This document shows, piece after piece, positions 1 to 8,112 of a stretch of 64,000 nt of DNA. The position numbers and the translations under genes are program-made. Numbering within the stretch: position 1 is the first letter of the stretch; the number at the start of each line of letters is the position of its first letter. The notes beneath the pieces were generated by a model. It saw nothing but the letters and a program-made list of their open reading frames with translations, had not been told where the DNA came from and did not search any database. Source of the stretch: JANQPC01 sp039208375 (lineage in GTDB: Bacteria; Pseudomonadota; Alphaproteobacteria; Rhodobacterales; Rhodobacteraceae); NCBI GenBank assembly GCA_039208375.1, contig JBCCRC010000005.1, positions 1-64,000 on the forward strand. Reading direction: 5' to 3'.

Positions 1-348
1 ACCTCAGACACAGAACTTTCGGCCACCGTGGTGCAAAAGATCGGCCCTGTCAAAGCGACCTTCAAAGGCGATGTGGTGCTCTCCAACATCAGCGCGCCCG
101 AAAGCTACACGATCAGTGGCGAAGGCTCCGGCGGTGTGGCCGGGTTTGCCAAAGGCGGCGCGGATGTGACCCTCGCGGCGGAGGGCGAAGAGACGCTTCT
201 GAGCTACGAGGTCAAGGCGACCGTGGGCGGCAAGCTTGCCCGTCTGGGCAGCCGGCTGATCGATTCCACCGCGCGCAAACTGGCGGCGAAATTCTTCGAC
301 AATTTTCAAGAACATCTCAACAACGCGCAGCCTGACGCGGCTGAGTGA
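1..348 (+). CDS. coxG: CoxG-like SRPBCC-fold protein (5' end missing)
   Basis: The reading frame is open from the first base of the window to the TGA at 346-348, so the start lies outside. The visible 115 residues contain the KIGPVKATFKG stretch and the G-E-G-x-G-G-V-A-G-F-A glycine-rich run typical of CoxG (carbon monoxide dehydrogenase subunit G), a START/SRPBCC-fold protein. CoxG has been linked to membrane recruitment of CO dehydrogenase in Oligotropha. The visible end carries no hydrophobic membrane segment. It sits 42 bases upstream of coxS in the same direction, which fits a cox operon. Family assignment is fairly secure; its role with this form II enzyme is inferred. Confidence 0.8.
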   Translation, partial: TSDTELSATVVQKIGPVKATFKGDVVLSNISAPESYTISGEGSGGVAGFAKGGADVTLAAEGEETLLSYEVKATVGGKLARLGSRLIDSTARKLAAKFFDNFQEHLNNAQPDAAE

Positions 349-390
349 CAAACATCACGGGGGCCATACCCGTGTGCTAGGGAGGATATA

Positions 391-888
391 ATGAGTAATG
401 TGAACATGACGGTGAACGGCAAATCCGTGACCCGAGACGTGGCAGACAACACGCTTCTGTCCGAATTCCTGCGTGAGGATCTGCGCCTGACGGGCACCCA
501 TGTGGGCTGTGATACCAGCCAGTGTGGCGCCTGCGTGGTGCATGTGGATGGTCGCCCAGTCAAATCCTGCACCGCGCTCGCCGTGGCGCTGGACGGCGCG
601 GATGTGACCACCATTGAAGGGGTGGCCAACGGCAAAGAACTGCACCCGATGCAAGCCGCGTTCAAGGCCAATCACGGGCTGCAATGCGGCTTCTGCACAC
701 CCGGCATGATCATGTCCGGGATCGACATGGTGGAACGCTATCAGGCGGCGGGCAAACCCCTGACCGAAGAGGCGATCCGCGAAGAGCTGGAAGGCAATAT
801 CTGCCGCTGTACCGGCTACCACAATATTGTCAAAGCCATCTCGGAAGCATCTGAACAGATGTCCGGCATGGCCAAAGCAGCAGAATAA
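391..888 (+). CDS. coxS: Molybdenum hydroxylase small subunit, two [2Fe-2S] clusters (CoxS-like)
   Basis: This 165-residue protein is the electron-transfer subunit of a xanthine oxidase-family hydroxylase. The N-terminal plant-ferredoxin-type cluster ligands are C40, C45, C48 and C60. The second, all-helical domain has C99-x2-C102 and C138-x-C140. Length and motif order match CoxS and related small subunits. The start has a strong ribosome site (GGGAGGA, 5 bases before ATG). The large subunit follows after 11 bases, so the two are cotranscribed. It passes electrons from the molybdenum centre of the large subunit to the FAD of the medium subunit. Confidence 0.93.
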   Translation: MSNVNMTVNGKSVTRDVADNTLLSEFLREDLRLTGTHVGCDTSQCGACVVHVDGRPVKSCTALAVALDGADVTTIEGVANGKELHPMQAAFKANHGLQCGFCTPGMIMSGIDMVERYQAAGKPLTEEAIREELEGNICRCTGYHNIVKAISEASEQMSGMAKAAE

Positions 889-899
889 GGGAGGCGACT

Positions 900-3260
900 A
901 TGAGTGAAGGAATTGGCGCCCGCGTTGTGCGGAAAGAAGACAAGCGGTTTATCACCGGCAAAGGAAAATACACCGATGACATCCGCATGGAAAATCAGGC
1001 CTACGCGGCCTTTGTGCGCAGCCCGCACGCCCATGCCACCGTCAAAAGCATTGATGCATCTGCGGCTGAGGCAATGGACGGTGTGATCGAGGTCCTGAAC
1101 GGTCACCAACTGACTGGCGATGAGATCGGCAACATCATTTGCGGCTGGGCCATAACCTCCAAGGATGGCTCGCCTATGAACATGGGCGCGTGGTCTGCGC
1201 TGGCCACCGAAAAGGTCCGCTATGTGGGCGATGCTGTGGCTGTGGTCATTGCCGAGACGCAAGCGATTGCGCGGCTCGCCGCTGAAGAGGTTTTGGTCGA
1301 ATATGACGAGTTGCCTGCCGTGGCCTTCGCCGACAAGGCGCTGGTCGCCGGCGCACCGGAGATCCATGACAACGCGCCCGGCAACCTGATCTACGATTGG
1401 GAGATCGGCGAAGAGGCCGCGACCGATGCCGCCCTCGCAGGTGCCGCGCATATCACCGAGATGGAGATCACCAACAACCGCCTCAGCCCCAACCCGATGG
1501 AGCCCCGCTCTGCCGTGGCGACCTATGACGAGGCGGAAGATCACTACACGCTCTACACCACCAGCCAGAACCCACATGTGGCGCGTCTTGTGCTGTCGGC
1601 CTTCTATAACGTGGCGCCTGAACACAAGCTGCGCGTGATCGCCCCCGATGTGGGCGGTGGCTTTGGCTCCAAGATCTACATCTACCCCGAAGAGATCACC
1701 TGCCTCTGGGCCTCCATGCGCACGGGCCGGTCGGTCAAATGGACCTCGGACCGCTCCGAGGCGTTCATGACAGACGCCCATGGCCGCGATCACATCACGA
1801 CCGCCAAGATGGGCTTTGACGAGGATGGCAAAGTGGTGGGCTTCAAGGTCGACACAATCGCCAATTTCGGCGCTTACATGTCGCTCTTTTCCAGCGCGGT
1901 GCCGACATATCTTTATGCCACGCTGCTCTCGGGCCAGTACAACATCACCAACATCCACTGCAATGTGCGCGCGGTCTATACCAACACGGTACCGGTCGAC
2001 GCTTATCGCGGGGCCGGACGGCCCGAGGCGTGCTATCTGATCGAGCGCATGATGGAAACCGCCGCGCGGGAGTTGGGCATGGACGCAGGCGAATTGCGCC
2101 GCCGCAACTTCATCGGCGAATTCCCTCACGAGACGCCCGTCATCATGACCTATGACGCGGGCGATTTCGATGGCAACCTCGACAAGGCGCTGGCCGCGGC
2201 GAAGATCGCGGATTTCCCGGCGCGTAAGGCCGAAGCGGCGGCGCGCGGCAAGCTGCGCGGGATCGGCTATTCCTGCTATATCGAGGCCTGCGGGATCGCA
2301 CCCTCGGCTGCCGTAGGGTCTCTCGGCGCCGGGGTTGGCCTGTGGGAAAGCGCGGAAGTGCGCGTGAACCCGGTGGGCACGATCGAGATCCTCACCGGAT
2401 CGCACAGCCACGGTCAGGGCCATGAGACGACCTTCGCCCAGGTTGTGGCCGAACGCTTCGGCGTTCCGATCGACAACGTTTCGATCGTGCATGGCGATAC
2501 TGACAAGGTTCAGTTTGGGATGGGCACCTATGGTTCCCGCTCCGGGGCCGTGGGGCTTTCGGCCATCGTCAAGGCGATGGACAAGGTTGAAGCCAAGGTG
2601 AAGAAGATCGCAGCACACACGCTGGAAGCCTCCGAAGACGATATCGTGATCGAAGGCGGTGAAGTGAAGGTTGCCGGCACCGACAAGGCGATGGCGTGGC
2701 ACGAAGTGGGACTTGCCGCCTATACCGGCCACAACCTGCCCGATGGGCTGGAGCCGGGCCTCAAGGAAGGCGCGTTTTACGATCCGGTGAACTTTACGTT
2801 CCCCGCAGGCGCTTACATCGCCGAAGTGGAAGTGGATCCTGATACCGGGGTCACGGAAGTGGTCCAATTCACCGCCGCCGATGATTTCGGCACGATCATC
2901 AACCCGATGATTGTGGAGGGCCAGGTGCATGGCGGCGTGGCCCAGGGCATCGGCCAGGCTATGCTGGAGCAGGTTGTTTATGACGATGACGGCCAGCTGA
3001 TCACCGGATCCTACATGGATTACACCATGCCCCGCGCCGCCGATGTGCCGTTCTACACAATCGAACACAACACAACCGTATGCCCCAACAACCCGCTAGG
3101 CATTAAGGGATGTGGTGAGGCGGGCGCGATTGGCGCGCCGCCCGCGGTGATCAATGCGATCACCGATGCGATTGGCACAAATGACTTGCAGATGCCCGCC
3201 ACGCCGCAAGCGGTGTGGAGTGCGCTACAAACGGTGAAAACCCCGATGGCGGCAGAATAA
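900..3260 (+). CDS. coxL: Molybdopterin-binding large subunit, form II CoxL-type (xanthine dehydrogenase family)
   Basis: The 786-residue catalytic subunit of a molybdenum hydroxylase. It has the molybdopterin motif GGGFGSK (about residues 252-258), the active-site loop AYRGAGR (368-374), and the C-terminal GCGEAG segment with the conserved catalytic glutamate near E740. True (form I) CO dehydrogenases carry AYxCSFR, whose cysteine binds copper. AYRGAGR is the form II signature, and there is no cysteine in the loop. Gene order S-L-M is also the form II order. CO oxidation is therefore not supported; an aldehyde, aromatic or N-heterocycle hydroxylase is as likely. GGGAGG precedes the start. 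Confidence 0.92.
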   Translation: MSEGIGARVVRKEDKRFITGKGKYTDDIRMENQAYAAFVRSPHAHATVKSIDASAAEAMDGVIEVLNGHQLTGDEIGNIICGWAITSKDGSPMNMGAWSALATEKVRYVGDAVAVVIAETQAIARLAAEEVLVEYDELPAVAFADKALVAGAPEIHDNAPGNLIYDWEIGEEAATDAALAGAAHITEMEITNNRLSPNPMEPRSAVATYDEAEDHYTLYTTSQNPHVARLVLSAFYNVAPEHKLRVIAPDVGGGFGSKIYIYPEEITCLWASMRTGRSVKWTSDRSEAFMTDAHGRDHITTAKMGFDEDGKVVGFKVDTIANFGAYMSLFSSAVPTYLYATLLSGQYNITNIHCNVRAVYTNTVPVDAYRGAGRPEACYLIERMMETAARELGMDAGELRRRNFIGEFPHETPVIMTYDAGDFDGNLDKALAAAKIADFPARKAEAAARGKLRGIGYSCYIEACGIAPSAAVGSLGAGVGLWESAEVRVNPVGTIEILTGSHSHGQGHETTFAQVVAERFGVPIDNVSIVHGDTDKVQFGMGTYGSRSGAVGLSAIVKAMDKVEAKVKKIAAHTLEASEDDIVIEGGEVKVAGTDKAMAWHEVGLAAYTGHNLPDGLEPGLKEGAFYDPVNFTFPAGAYIAEVEVDPDTGVTEVVQFTAADDFGTIINPMIVEGQVHGGVAQGIGQAMLEQVVYDDDGQLITGSYMDYTMPRAADVPFYTIEHNTTVCPNNPLGIKGCGEAGAIGAPPAVINAITDAIGTNDLQMPATPQAVWSALQTVKTPMAAE

Positions 3261-3271
3261 GGAGCGGCGCG

Positions 3272-4069
3272 ATGTACGAAACGAAGTATCACAAAGCCGG
3301 CTCCGTGGCCGATGCCGTAGGCGCCTTGTCGAACGCGGAGGAGGGCAAGGTCCTCTCTGGTGGCCAAACGCTTTTGCCCACGATGAAGCAGCATCTTGCA
3401 GCGCCGACCGATTTGGTCGACGTGCGCGGCATCGAAGGCATGCAGGGCGTAACCGTCGGCGACGGAACGATCACCATCGGCGCCGCGACCTGTCACGCCG
3501 ATGTGACCAGTAACGCCGATGTGCGCCAGCACATTCCGGGCCTTGCCGCGCTTGCGGGCGGGATAGGCGATCCCGCCGTGCGCGCAATGGGCACGATTGG
3601 TGGCTCGATTGCCAATAACGATCCAGCGGCAGACTACCCCTCTGCGGTTTTGGGCCTCGGCGGAACCGTTATCACGGACAAGCGGGAGATCGCGTCGGAT
3701 GACTTCTTTCAGGGAATGTTCGCGACAGCGCTGGATGAGGGCGAAATCATCACCGCGGTGCGCTTCCCCGTGCCCTCCCGCGCGGGCTATGCGAAGTTCC
3801 CCAACCCCGCTTCGCGCTACGCCATGGTGGGCGTGTTCGTCGCAGAAACCAGCGGCGGTGTACGGGTGGCCGTTACCGGCGCGGGGGCAGATGGCGTGTT
3901 CCGCCATGTCGGCTTGGAAACCGCGCTGGGAAGCGACTTCTCTGCCGGCGCCGTGGACGGCGTTGCCGTCTCGGCCGATGGCATGCTGAGCGACATTCAC
4001 GCAAGCGCGGCATATCGGGCGCATCTTGTCGGCGTGATGGCAAGGCGCGCCGTGGCAAACGCCGGATAG
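3272..4069 (+). CDS. coxM: FAD-binding medium subunit of molybdenum hydroxylase (CoxM-like)
   Basis: A 265-residue FAD subunit completing the heterotrimer. It shows the FAD-binding motifs GGQTLLP (about residues 31-37) and TIGGSIANNDPAADYP (about 110-125), both typical of the CoxM/NdhF family. I chose the ATG at 3272 because the protein aligns from MYETKYHKA and because GGAG lies just upstream; a longer in-frame extension would overlap coxL. It follows coxL by 11 bases and is followed by a terminator-like hairpin. Electrons from CoxS reduce this FAD before leaving to the respiratory chain. Confidence 0.92.
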   Translation: MYETKYHKAGSVADAVGALSNAEEGKVLSGGQTLLPTMKQHLAAPTDLVDVRGIEGMQGVTVGDGTITIGAATCHADVTSNADVRQHIPGLAALAGGIGDPAVRAMGTIGGSIANNDPAADYPSAVLGLGGTVITDKREIASDDFFQGMFATALDEGEIITAVRFPVPSRAGYAKFPNPASRYAMVGVFVAETSGGVRVAVTGAGADGVFRHVGLETALGSDFSAGAVDGVAVSADGMLSDIHASAAYRAHLVGVMARRAVANAG

Positions 4070-4079
4070 CGCAGATAAA

Positions 4080-4110
4080 GCGCATGGGGTGGCAGAGTCG
4101 CCCCATGCGC
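4080..4110 (+). terminator. Perfect hairpin closing the cox cluster
   Basis: A perfect 10-bp inverted repeat, GCGCATGGGG paired with CCCCATGCGC, with an 11-base loop, begins 10 bases after the coxM stop. There is no T-tract after it, so it may act as a weak intrinsic terminator or an mRNA 3' stabiliser. Confidence 0.5.
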
Positions 4111-4499
4111 CCTGAACGTCGGCAGGCGGCTACCGTCTTCGATCAACGTCCCTGTGTGCTGCCAACGTTCGATCATAGATGCGAGTGTCGAAAAGAACGA
4201 ATAGTGAATATTTATCAATACTTTATGTCAATTACCTAAATCACCAAGCGGCCTGATCGTGATCCTTCAGCGCCGTCCGCTCAATTCGGTCTGGTAAAGG
4301 CGCGCTGCGGTGTAACGGACCCTTCTGCGCTCTTATGCAAAGTGCCGTCGCAAGCGGGCCTACGCTTGGGTCGCCAACCCCTTCACAACATTCAAAAAAG
4401 TCTGTTAGAGCCAATGAGTTCCGAGCGCGTCGGTGTCGTAACAGCCACCCGGCGCAAGACCGTCTAACTTTCGCCGCAAAAACAGATCACCAGAACCGC
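4111..4499. other. Non-coding gap with an AT-rich core
   Basis: No convincing gene is seen in this stretch. Bases about 4198-4246 are strikingly AT-rich compared with the rest of the window and contain TTGACA on the minus strand (4228-4233), a good -35 element with no good -10 at the usual distance. On the plus strand TTCACA (4382-4387), 17 bases, then TTAGAG (4405-4410) could be a promoter for the membrane protein gene at 4500. Both promoter readings are weak. Confidence 0.3.
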
Positions 4500-4976
4500 A
4501 TGACTCATGCCCATGCTAACCCGCCACCCCCCAAAACTATTTGGGGCAACTGGGGTATCTACGCCGTTCTATCGGGAGCGCTTGGGCTTGCGCTGGTTTT
4601 CCTTGAAATCTGGCTGCAAATGAACACGCCCCAAGCCCCGGTGACCCAGCAGATCGGCGAGATGGCGGGCGAAATTCGGCGCACTGCGTGGCGCGGGTTT
4701 CTTGGCCTTCCGCCAGAACCCGCGGCCCCTGCCGAAACCATACCGTTTTGGCGGCAGTATCTGCCGCTTGCCGGGCCGGTTCTTGGGATCGTCGCCGTGG
4801 TATTATCCCTCATTTCAGCCCTGCGCCACGAGGACCGCCGCTTTACCGCCTATGCCCTTGGCCTGGGTACCTCTGCAATTGTGTTTCAGGCATTCTGGTG
4901 GGTGCTGCTTGTCGTGGCGGGCGTCTTCCTTCTCATCTCGATCTTGCAGAACATGGACGGTATCTTCGGCGGCTAG
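4500..4976 (+). CDS. Small multi-spanning inner-membrane protein, function unknown
   Basis: This gene of 158 residues encodes three to four hydrophobic segments: about residues 16-38, 83-104 and a long stretch about 113-150. A short histidine/proline-rich cytoplasmic N-terminus precedes them. I start at the ATG at 4500, because the in-frame upstream extension is polar and unlike a protein N-terminus. No strong ribosome site is visible. It is not recognised as a named family; many alphaproteobacteria carry small membrane proteins of this kind. It is followed, 90 bases on, by a GyrI-like gene in the same direction, with no evident functional tie. Confidence 0.65.
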   Translation: MTHAHANPPPPKTIWGNWGIYAVLSGALGLALVFLEIWLQMNTPQAPVTQQIGEMAGEIRRTAWRGFLGLPPEPAAPAETIPFWRQYLPLAGPVLGIVAVVLSLISALRHEDRRFTAYALGLGTSAIVFQAFWWVLLVVAGVFLLISILQNMDGIFGG

Positions 4977-5066
4977 TCTGGCGCGTTCAATCGCTCGACA
5001 GGCCGGTGACGCTGCGCTACGCGCGGGGCTCTGGCGCGTACGAAGCGCCGCACTAAAGGATCCACC

Positions 5067-5507
5067 ATGCAGCACACACACCACGATAGCTTCACTGTGA
5101 TCGGCGTCTCGGCAAGAGTAAGCAATGATGATCCCGCCGCCATCGGGGCGTTGTGGGAGACGTTCCATAAGTCGAATGTGTTCAATGTGCTGGGTGACGC
5201 GGCGATGCCTGACGTCTTTTGCATCTATCACAGCTACGAAGGCGGCGCGGCGGATCCATACTGGATGACGATCGGGTTTTCTGTTCCAGCGGAAACCTGC
5301 GTGCCGCCCGGCCTGGCTCACGTAAGTGTTCCGGCGCAGAACTATGCGGTGTTTCAGGCCGCCGGCCCTCAGCCAAGCACGTTGATCAAGCAGTGGCAGG
5401 CCATCTGGGCCGGAAATCTGAACCGCGCCTTTCATGCGGATTTCGACCGCTACGACGCCAATGACGCAGAACAGGTTTCGGTTTTCGTGGGCATAGCGGC
5501 TGATTGA
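5067..5507 (+). CDS. GyrI-like / AraC effector-binding domain protein
   Basis: The 146-residue protein fits the stand-alone GyrI-like (AraC effector-binding, SHS2-type) fold. It has an N-terminal strand with F-x-V-I-G-V-S-A-R, a central ICIYHSYEGG-like strand-turn, and the hallmark late segment VPAQNYAVFQAAGPQ followed by a W-x-x-I-W helix. Such domains bind small hydrophobic ligands or gyrase, or act as solitary ligand sinks; no DNA-binding helix-turn-helix is present here. AAGGA lies 7 bases before the ATG. The gene ends 54 bases before the beta-lactamase-fold gene. Confidence 0.75.
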   Translation: MQHTHHDSFTVIGVSARVSNDDPAAIGALWETFHKSNVFNVLGDAAMPDVFCIYHSYEGGAADPYWMTIGFSVPAETCVPPGLAHVSVPAQNYAVFQAAGPQPSTLIKQWQAIWAGNLNRAFHADFDRYDANDAEQVSVFVGIAAD

Positions 5508-5561
5508 CGGCCCGCCACCTTGAAGCGGGGACACTGCGCGGCCACCTCAGGCTGTAAGCTC

Positions 5562-6677
5562 ATGCCCCACCTTCGCACTTTACTCGCGGCCATTTTGATG
5601 TCCCTCACCACGACGCCGGCCGCCCCCGAAAGCGCCGAGCCCACGCTTGCCGATCAGTTCGAGCGTGGCAGGGCCGGCGCGCCTGACTTTGCCTTTGCCC
5701 TTGGTTATGCCCGGGCAGAAGGCCCTGCCGCGTTCCTCGCTGGCGGCCCTCGCCACCGCGGCAGCAATGACGAGATCGGGCGGAACGCGCGCTGGCACAT
5801 CGGGTCCATCACAAAATCGTTCACTGCAACGCTTATTGCTTTGATGGCAGAGGACGGGCTGCTCGCGCTCGATGTACCGATTGGCAGTTATCTCGAGCGC
5901 TATCGTGATGAGATGGATCCGGCCTGGCAGGCGCTCACCTTGCGTGCCTTGCTAAGCCATACCGCCGGGCTCCGCCCTAACCCGCCACGATGGCGCTTCT
6001 TCCGGGCGGAGGGTGATAATCCGTCGGAGGATCGGCGCACTCTTTTGCGCGAAATGTGGACAGCGCCGCCCGCGGGGGCCCCCGGTGCTTTTGCCTATTC
6101 CAACACCGGCTACATGCTTGCCGGGCTTGTTGCTGAAGAGGTCTCGGGCCAGAGCTGGCAAGAGCTCTTGTACGAGCGGGTCCTGCGGCCGCTGGCGCTT
6201 GAAACGGCAGGCTTCGGCCCCCCGACATCCGCGCTCGATCCGTTTGGCCATCGGCGCTTTCTTGGCTTTACGCGCCCAGCCGACCCTACACAGGGCCGCG
6301 CCGACAACCCGGCCTGGATCGCGCCTGCCGGAAACCTGCACATGGGCTTCGGCGACCTTCTCGCGTGGGGGCAGGCCCATCTGCGCGCCTGTGGCGGCGC
6401 GGATGTTCCAGGCCTGCCCGGGCCAGCGGGGTGCCGCGAGATGCAGATTCCTGTGACGAGCGAATACGGGTTGGGCTGGGTTGTCCAAACCCAAACGTCG
6501 GGCGCGCCCGTAATCTGGCACAATGGGTCAAACACCATGTGGCATGCGATCCTGATGCTGTTTCCGGAGCAGAATCTTGTCGTCGCCGCGGCAGCAAACG
6601 TTTTTGACGCCGAGCGTGTGGAATCCGCCGCGATTGCGCTCGGACGCGCGCTGCTTGAAGACGCCGCCGCCCGCTAG
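5562..6677 (+). CDS. Secreted serine hydrolase, beta-lactamase (class C/PBP4*) fold
   Basis: A 371-residue protein starting with a probable signal peptide (about residues 1-20, ending near TTTPAAP). It carries the three beta-lactamase-fold motifs: S82-I-T-K85 (nucleophile and general base), Y179-S-N181, and H320-N-G322 in place of the KTG box. This combination is usual for the EstB/PBP4*/AmpH-like family of periplasmic esterases or D-amino-acid-peptide hydrolases. It does not by itself imply beta-lactam resistance. The ATG at 5562 is chosen because it places the signal peptide at the N-terminus; an upstream in-frame extension is possible but poorer. Confidence 0.85.
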   Translation: MPHLRTLLAAILMSLTTTPAAPESAEPTLADQFERGRAGAPDFAFALGYARAEGPAAFLAGGPRHRGSNDEIGRNARWHIGSITKSFTATLIALMAEDGLLALDVPIGSYLERYRDEMDPAWQALTLRALLSHTAGLRPNPPRWRFFRAEGDNPSEDRRTLLREMWTAPPAGAPGAFAYSNTGYMLAGLVAEEVSGQSWQELLYERVLRPLALETAGFGPPTSALDPFGHRRFLGFTRPADPTQGRADNPAWIAPAGNLHMGFGDLLAWGQAHLRACGGADVPGLPGPAGCREMQIPVTSEYGLGWVVQTQTSGAPVIWHNGSNTMWHAILMLFPEQNLVVAAAANVFDAERVESAAIALGRALLEDAAAR

Positions 6678-6847
6678 CGCGTTACCTCATAATCGTCATG
6701 AGAATTTTGGGAGGCTATTGGGGTGGCCTGCCGCCCTGAGCCTGGCTTAGACCTTCGCGACGTCGCTTGCCGACAATCTGGTGTCGAAAACGCGCGCCGG
6801 GCACCACTTCGTTCGGCGTAGGTGTGGGATGGGAAAGGATTCGGGCA

Positions 6848-7144
6848 ATGCCGCAGGTTACCGTTGTTTACTGGCGCGATATTCCGGCACAAGTCATCGT
6901 CGGCAAGGGGCGCCGTGGCACGAAGGCCGTTTTGCCCGAGCGCTTCGAACAGGCGATCGACCGGGCGGCGATGAAGGCGGGCGCCGCCGAAACCGATGCT
7001 TACCTCGCCGAATGGCGGCGCGCCGAACCATTTGAGGCCGAGGGCGCGCCGGACGACATCGCCACCGGCGAGGCTGCCAGAATCGACACGGAATATGACA
7101 ACGCTCGGCTTAAGGCGTTGATCGACAATGATGGGTGGGCGTGA
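6848..7144 (+). CDS. PF13769-type 'virulence factor' domain protein of a one-carbon cluster
   Basis: A short protein of 98 residues. Its N-terminus (MPQVTVVYWRDIPAQVIVGKG) and the following R-R-G-x-K-x-x-L-P-E-R-F-x-x-A-I-D-x-A-A-M pattern match the family named 'virulence factor' (PF13769). That name is historical. In proteobacteria the family commonly sits next to methylenetetrahydrofolate reductase and corrinoid genes, as here. AAGGA lies 8 bases before the ATG. It ends 26 bases before the chosen start of the reductase gene. Biochemical role unknown; a small accessory protein of the methyl-transfer system is the natural inference. Confidence 0.75.
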   Translation: MPQVTVVYWRDIPAQVIVGKGRRGTKAVLPERFEQAIDRAAMKAGAAETDAYLAEWRRAEPFEAEGAPDDIATGEAARIDTEYDNARLKALIDNDGWA

Positions 7145-7170
7145 GCCCGCCGAAGCTTTGGGAGGCCGCG

Positions 7171-8112
7171 ATGGCGCTTTTGAATTTCCGCCGGCCTGAA
7201 ATGGCCCCTGGCCCAAGCCCGGCGGAGCGCACGGGACCGCTTGCGGCATTTCCCGGCGGCGTCTCGATTGAAGTGATGCCGCGGACGGCAGCGAAGTTAG
7301 CAGATTTTCGGGCCGTTCTGCCCGAAGGCACCCGTGTCTACATCGCCCATATCGAGGGCACACCCATCGAGGAAATGGTTGCGACGGCGGCACGCCTGGC
7401 GGCGGACGGCTTCCGCGTGATGCCGCATTTTCCTGCCCGTTTGATCGAAGACCGCGCCATGCTCGGCGACTGGATCGCGCGGTATCGTGGCGAGGCAGAT
7501 GTGCGCGAGGCGCTCGTGCTCGCCGGTGGGCTGAGCGCGCCGCGCGGTGCATTTGAGAGCTCGATGGCGCTTCTCGAGACAGGCGCCTTCGATGAAGCTG
7601 GCTTCACCCGGCTTCATATTGCCGGCCACCCCGAGGGTAACCGCGATATCGATCCAGACGGCGGTGACGCGGCGGTTATGGAGGCCCTGGCCTGGAAACA
7701 GGCCTTTGCCGAACGCACCGACGCTGAAATGGCGATTGCCACGCAATTTGCATTTGAAGCCGACCCGATCATTTCCTGGGCGGAGCGCCTACGCGCCGAG
7801 GGGATCAACCTTCCGATCCACATCGGCGTCGCGGGGCCCGCAAAACTGCAAACGCTGATCAAGTTTGCTATCGCCTGCGGCGTCGGCCCCTCGCTGCGGG
7901 TTTTGCAGCGCCGGGCAATGGATGTGACAAAGCTTGTAACACCCTTTGAGCCGACTGAGCTTGTGACAGCGCTAGCCGCCCGTAAATCGGCAGACCCGGC
8001 GTTTCCCATTGATGGCGTGCATCTGTTTCCGCTGGGCGGCATCGGGGCCAGCGCCGCATGGGCGGCGGAACAGGGCGGCGATGCCCCGGCGGCCGGGGAG
8101 GTAGGTCAATGA
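7171..8112 (+). CDS. Methylenetetrahydrofolate reductase-like protein
   Basis: The 313-residue protein resembles the MTHFR (MetF) TIM barrel. Visible are the EVMPRTAAKL N-terminal strand, a P-E-G-T-R-V-Y-I-A-H-I strand, G-F-R-V-M-P-H-F-P-A-R, an HIAGHPEGN segment with the family histidine and glutamate, and Q-F-A-F-E. It would interconvert methylene- and methyl-tetrahydrofolate using flavin. I prefer the ATG at 7171, preceded by GGGAGG at 5 bases. GTG codons at 7135 and 7141 are in frame but 7135 would overlap the previous gene. It overlaps the next gene by ATGA. It is probably the catabolic paralogue serving demethylation rather than methionine synthesis. Confidence 0.82.
   Translation: MALLNFRRPEMAPGPSPAERTGPLAAFPGGVSIEVMPRTAAKLADFRAVLPEGTRVYIAHIEGTPIEEMVATAARLAADGFRVMPHFPARLIEDRAMLGDWIARYRGEADVREALVLAGGLSAPRGAFESSMALLETGAFDEAGFTRLHIAGHPEGNRDIDPDGGDAAVMEALAWKQAFAERTDAEMAIATQFAFEADPIISWAERLRAEGINLPIHIGVAGPAKLQTLIKFAIACGVGPSLRVLQRRAMDVTKLVTPFEPTELVTALAARKSADPAFPIDGVHLFPLGGIGASAAWAAEQGGDAPAAGEVGQ

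Noticed and set aside
816..3068. A long open frame on the minus strand across coxL (750 residues)
   Set aside because: It is antisense to a gene with full molybdenum hydroxylase motifs. Its histidine/glycine/arginine-rich composition is the usual shadow of high-G+C genes.
3997..4218. A minus-strand 73-residue frame at the coxM end with an upstream TTGACA
   Set aside because: It needs a TTG start, overlaps coxM, has no ribosome site and looks non-coding.
5562..6677. Beta-lactam resistance gene
   Set aside because: The serine fold fits esterase/peptidase-like members (H-N-G third motif) and nothing else indicates resistance.
6678..6847. A B12 or other riboswitch ahead of the one-carbon genes
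   Set aside because: I saw no B12-box or comparable conserved motif, only a weak 5-bp inverted repeat.
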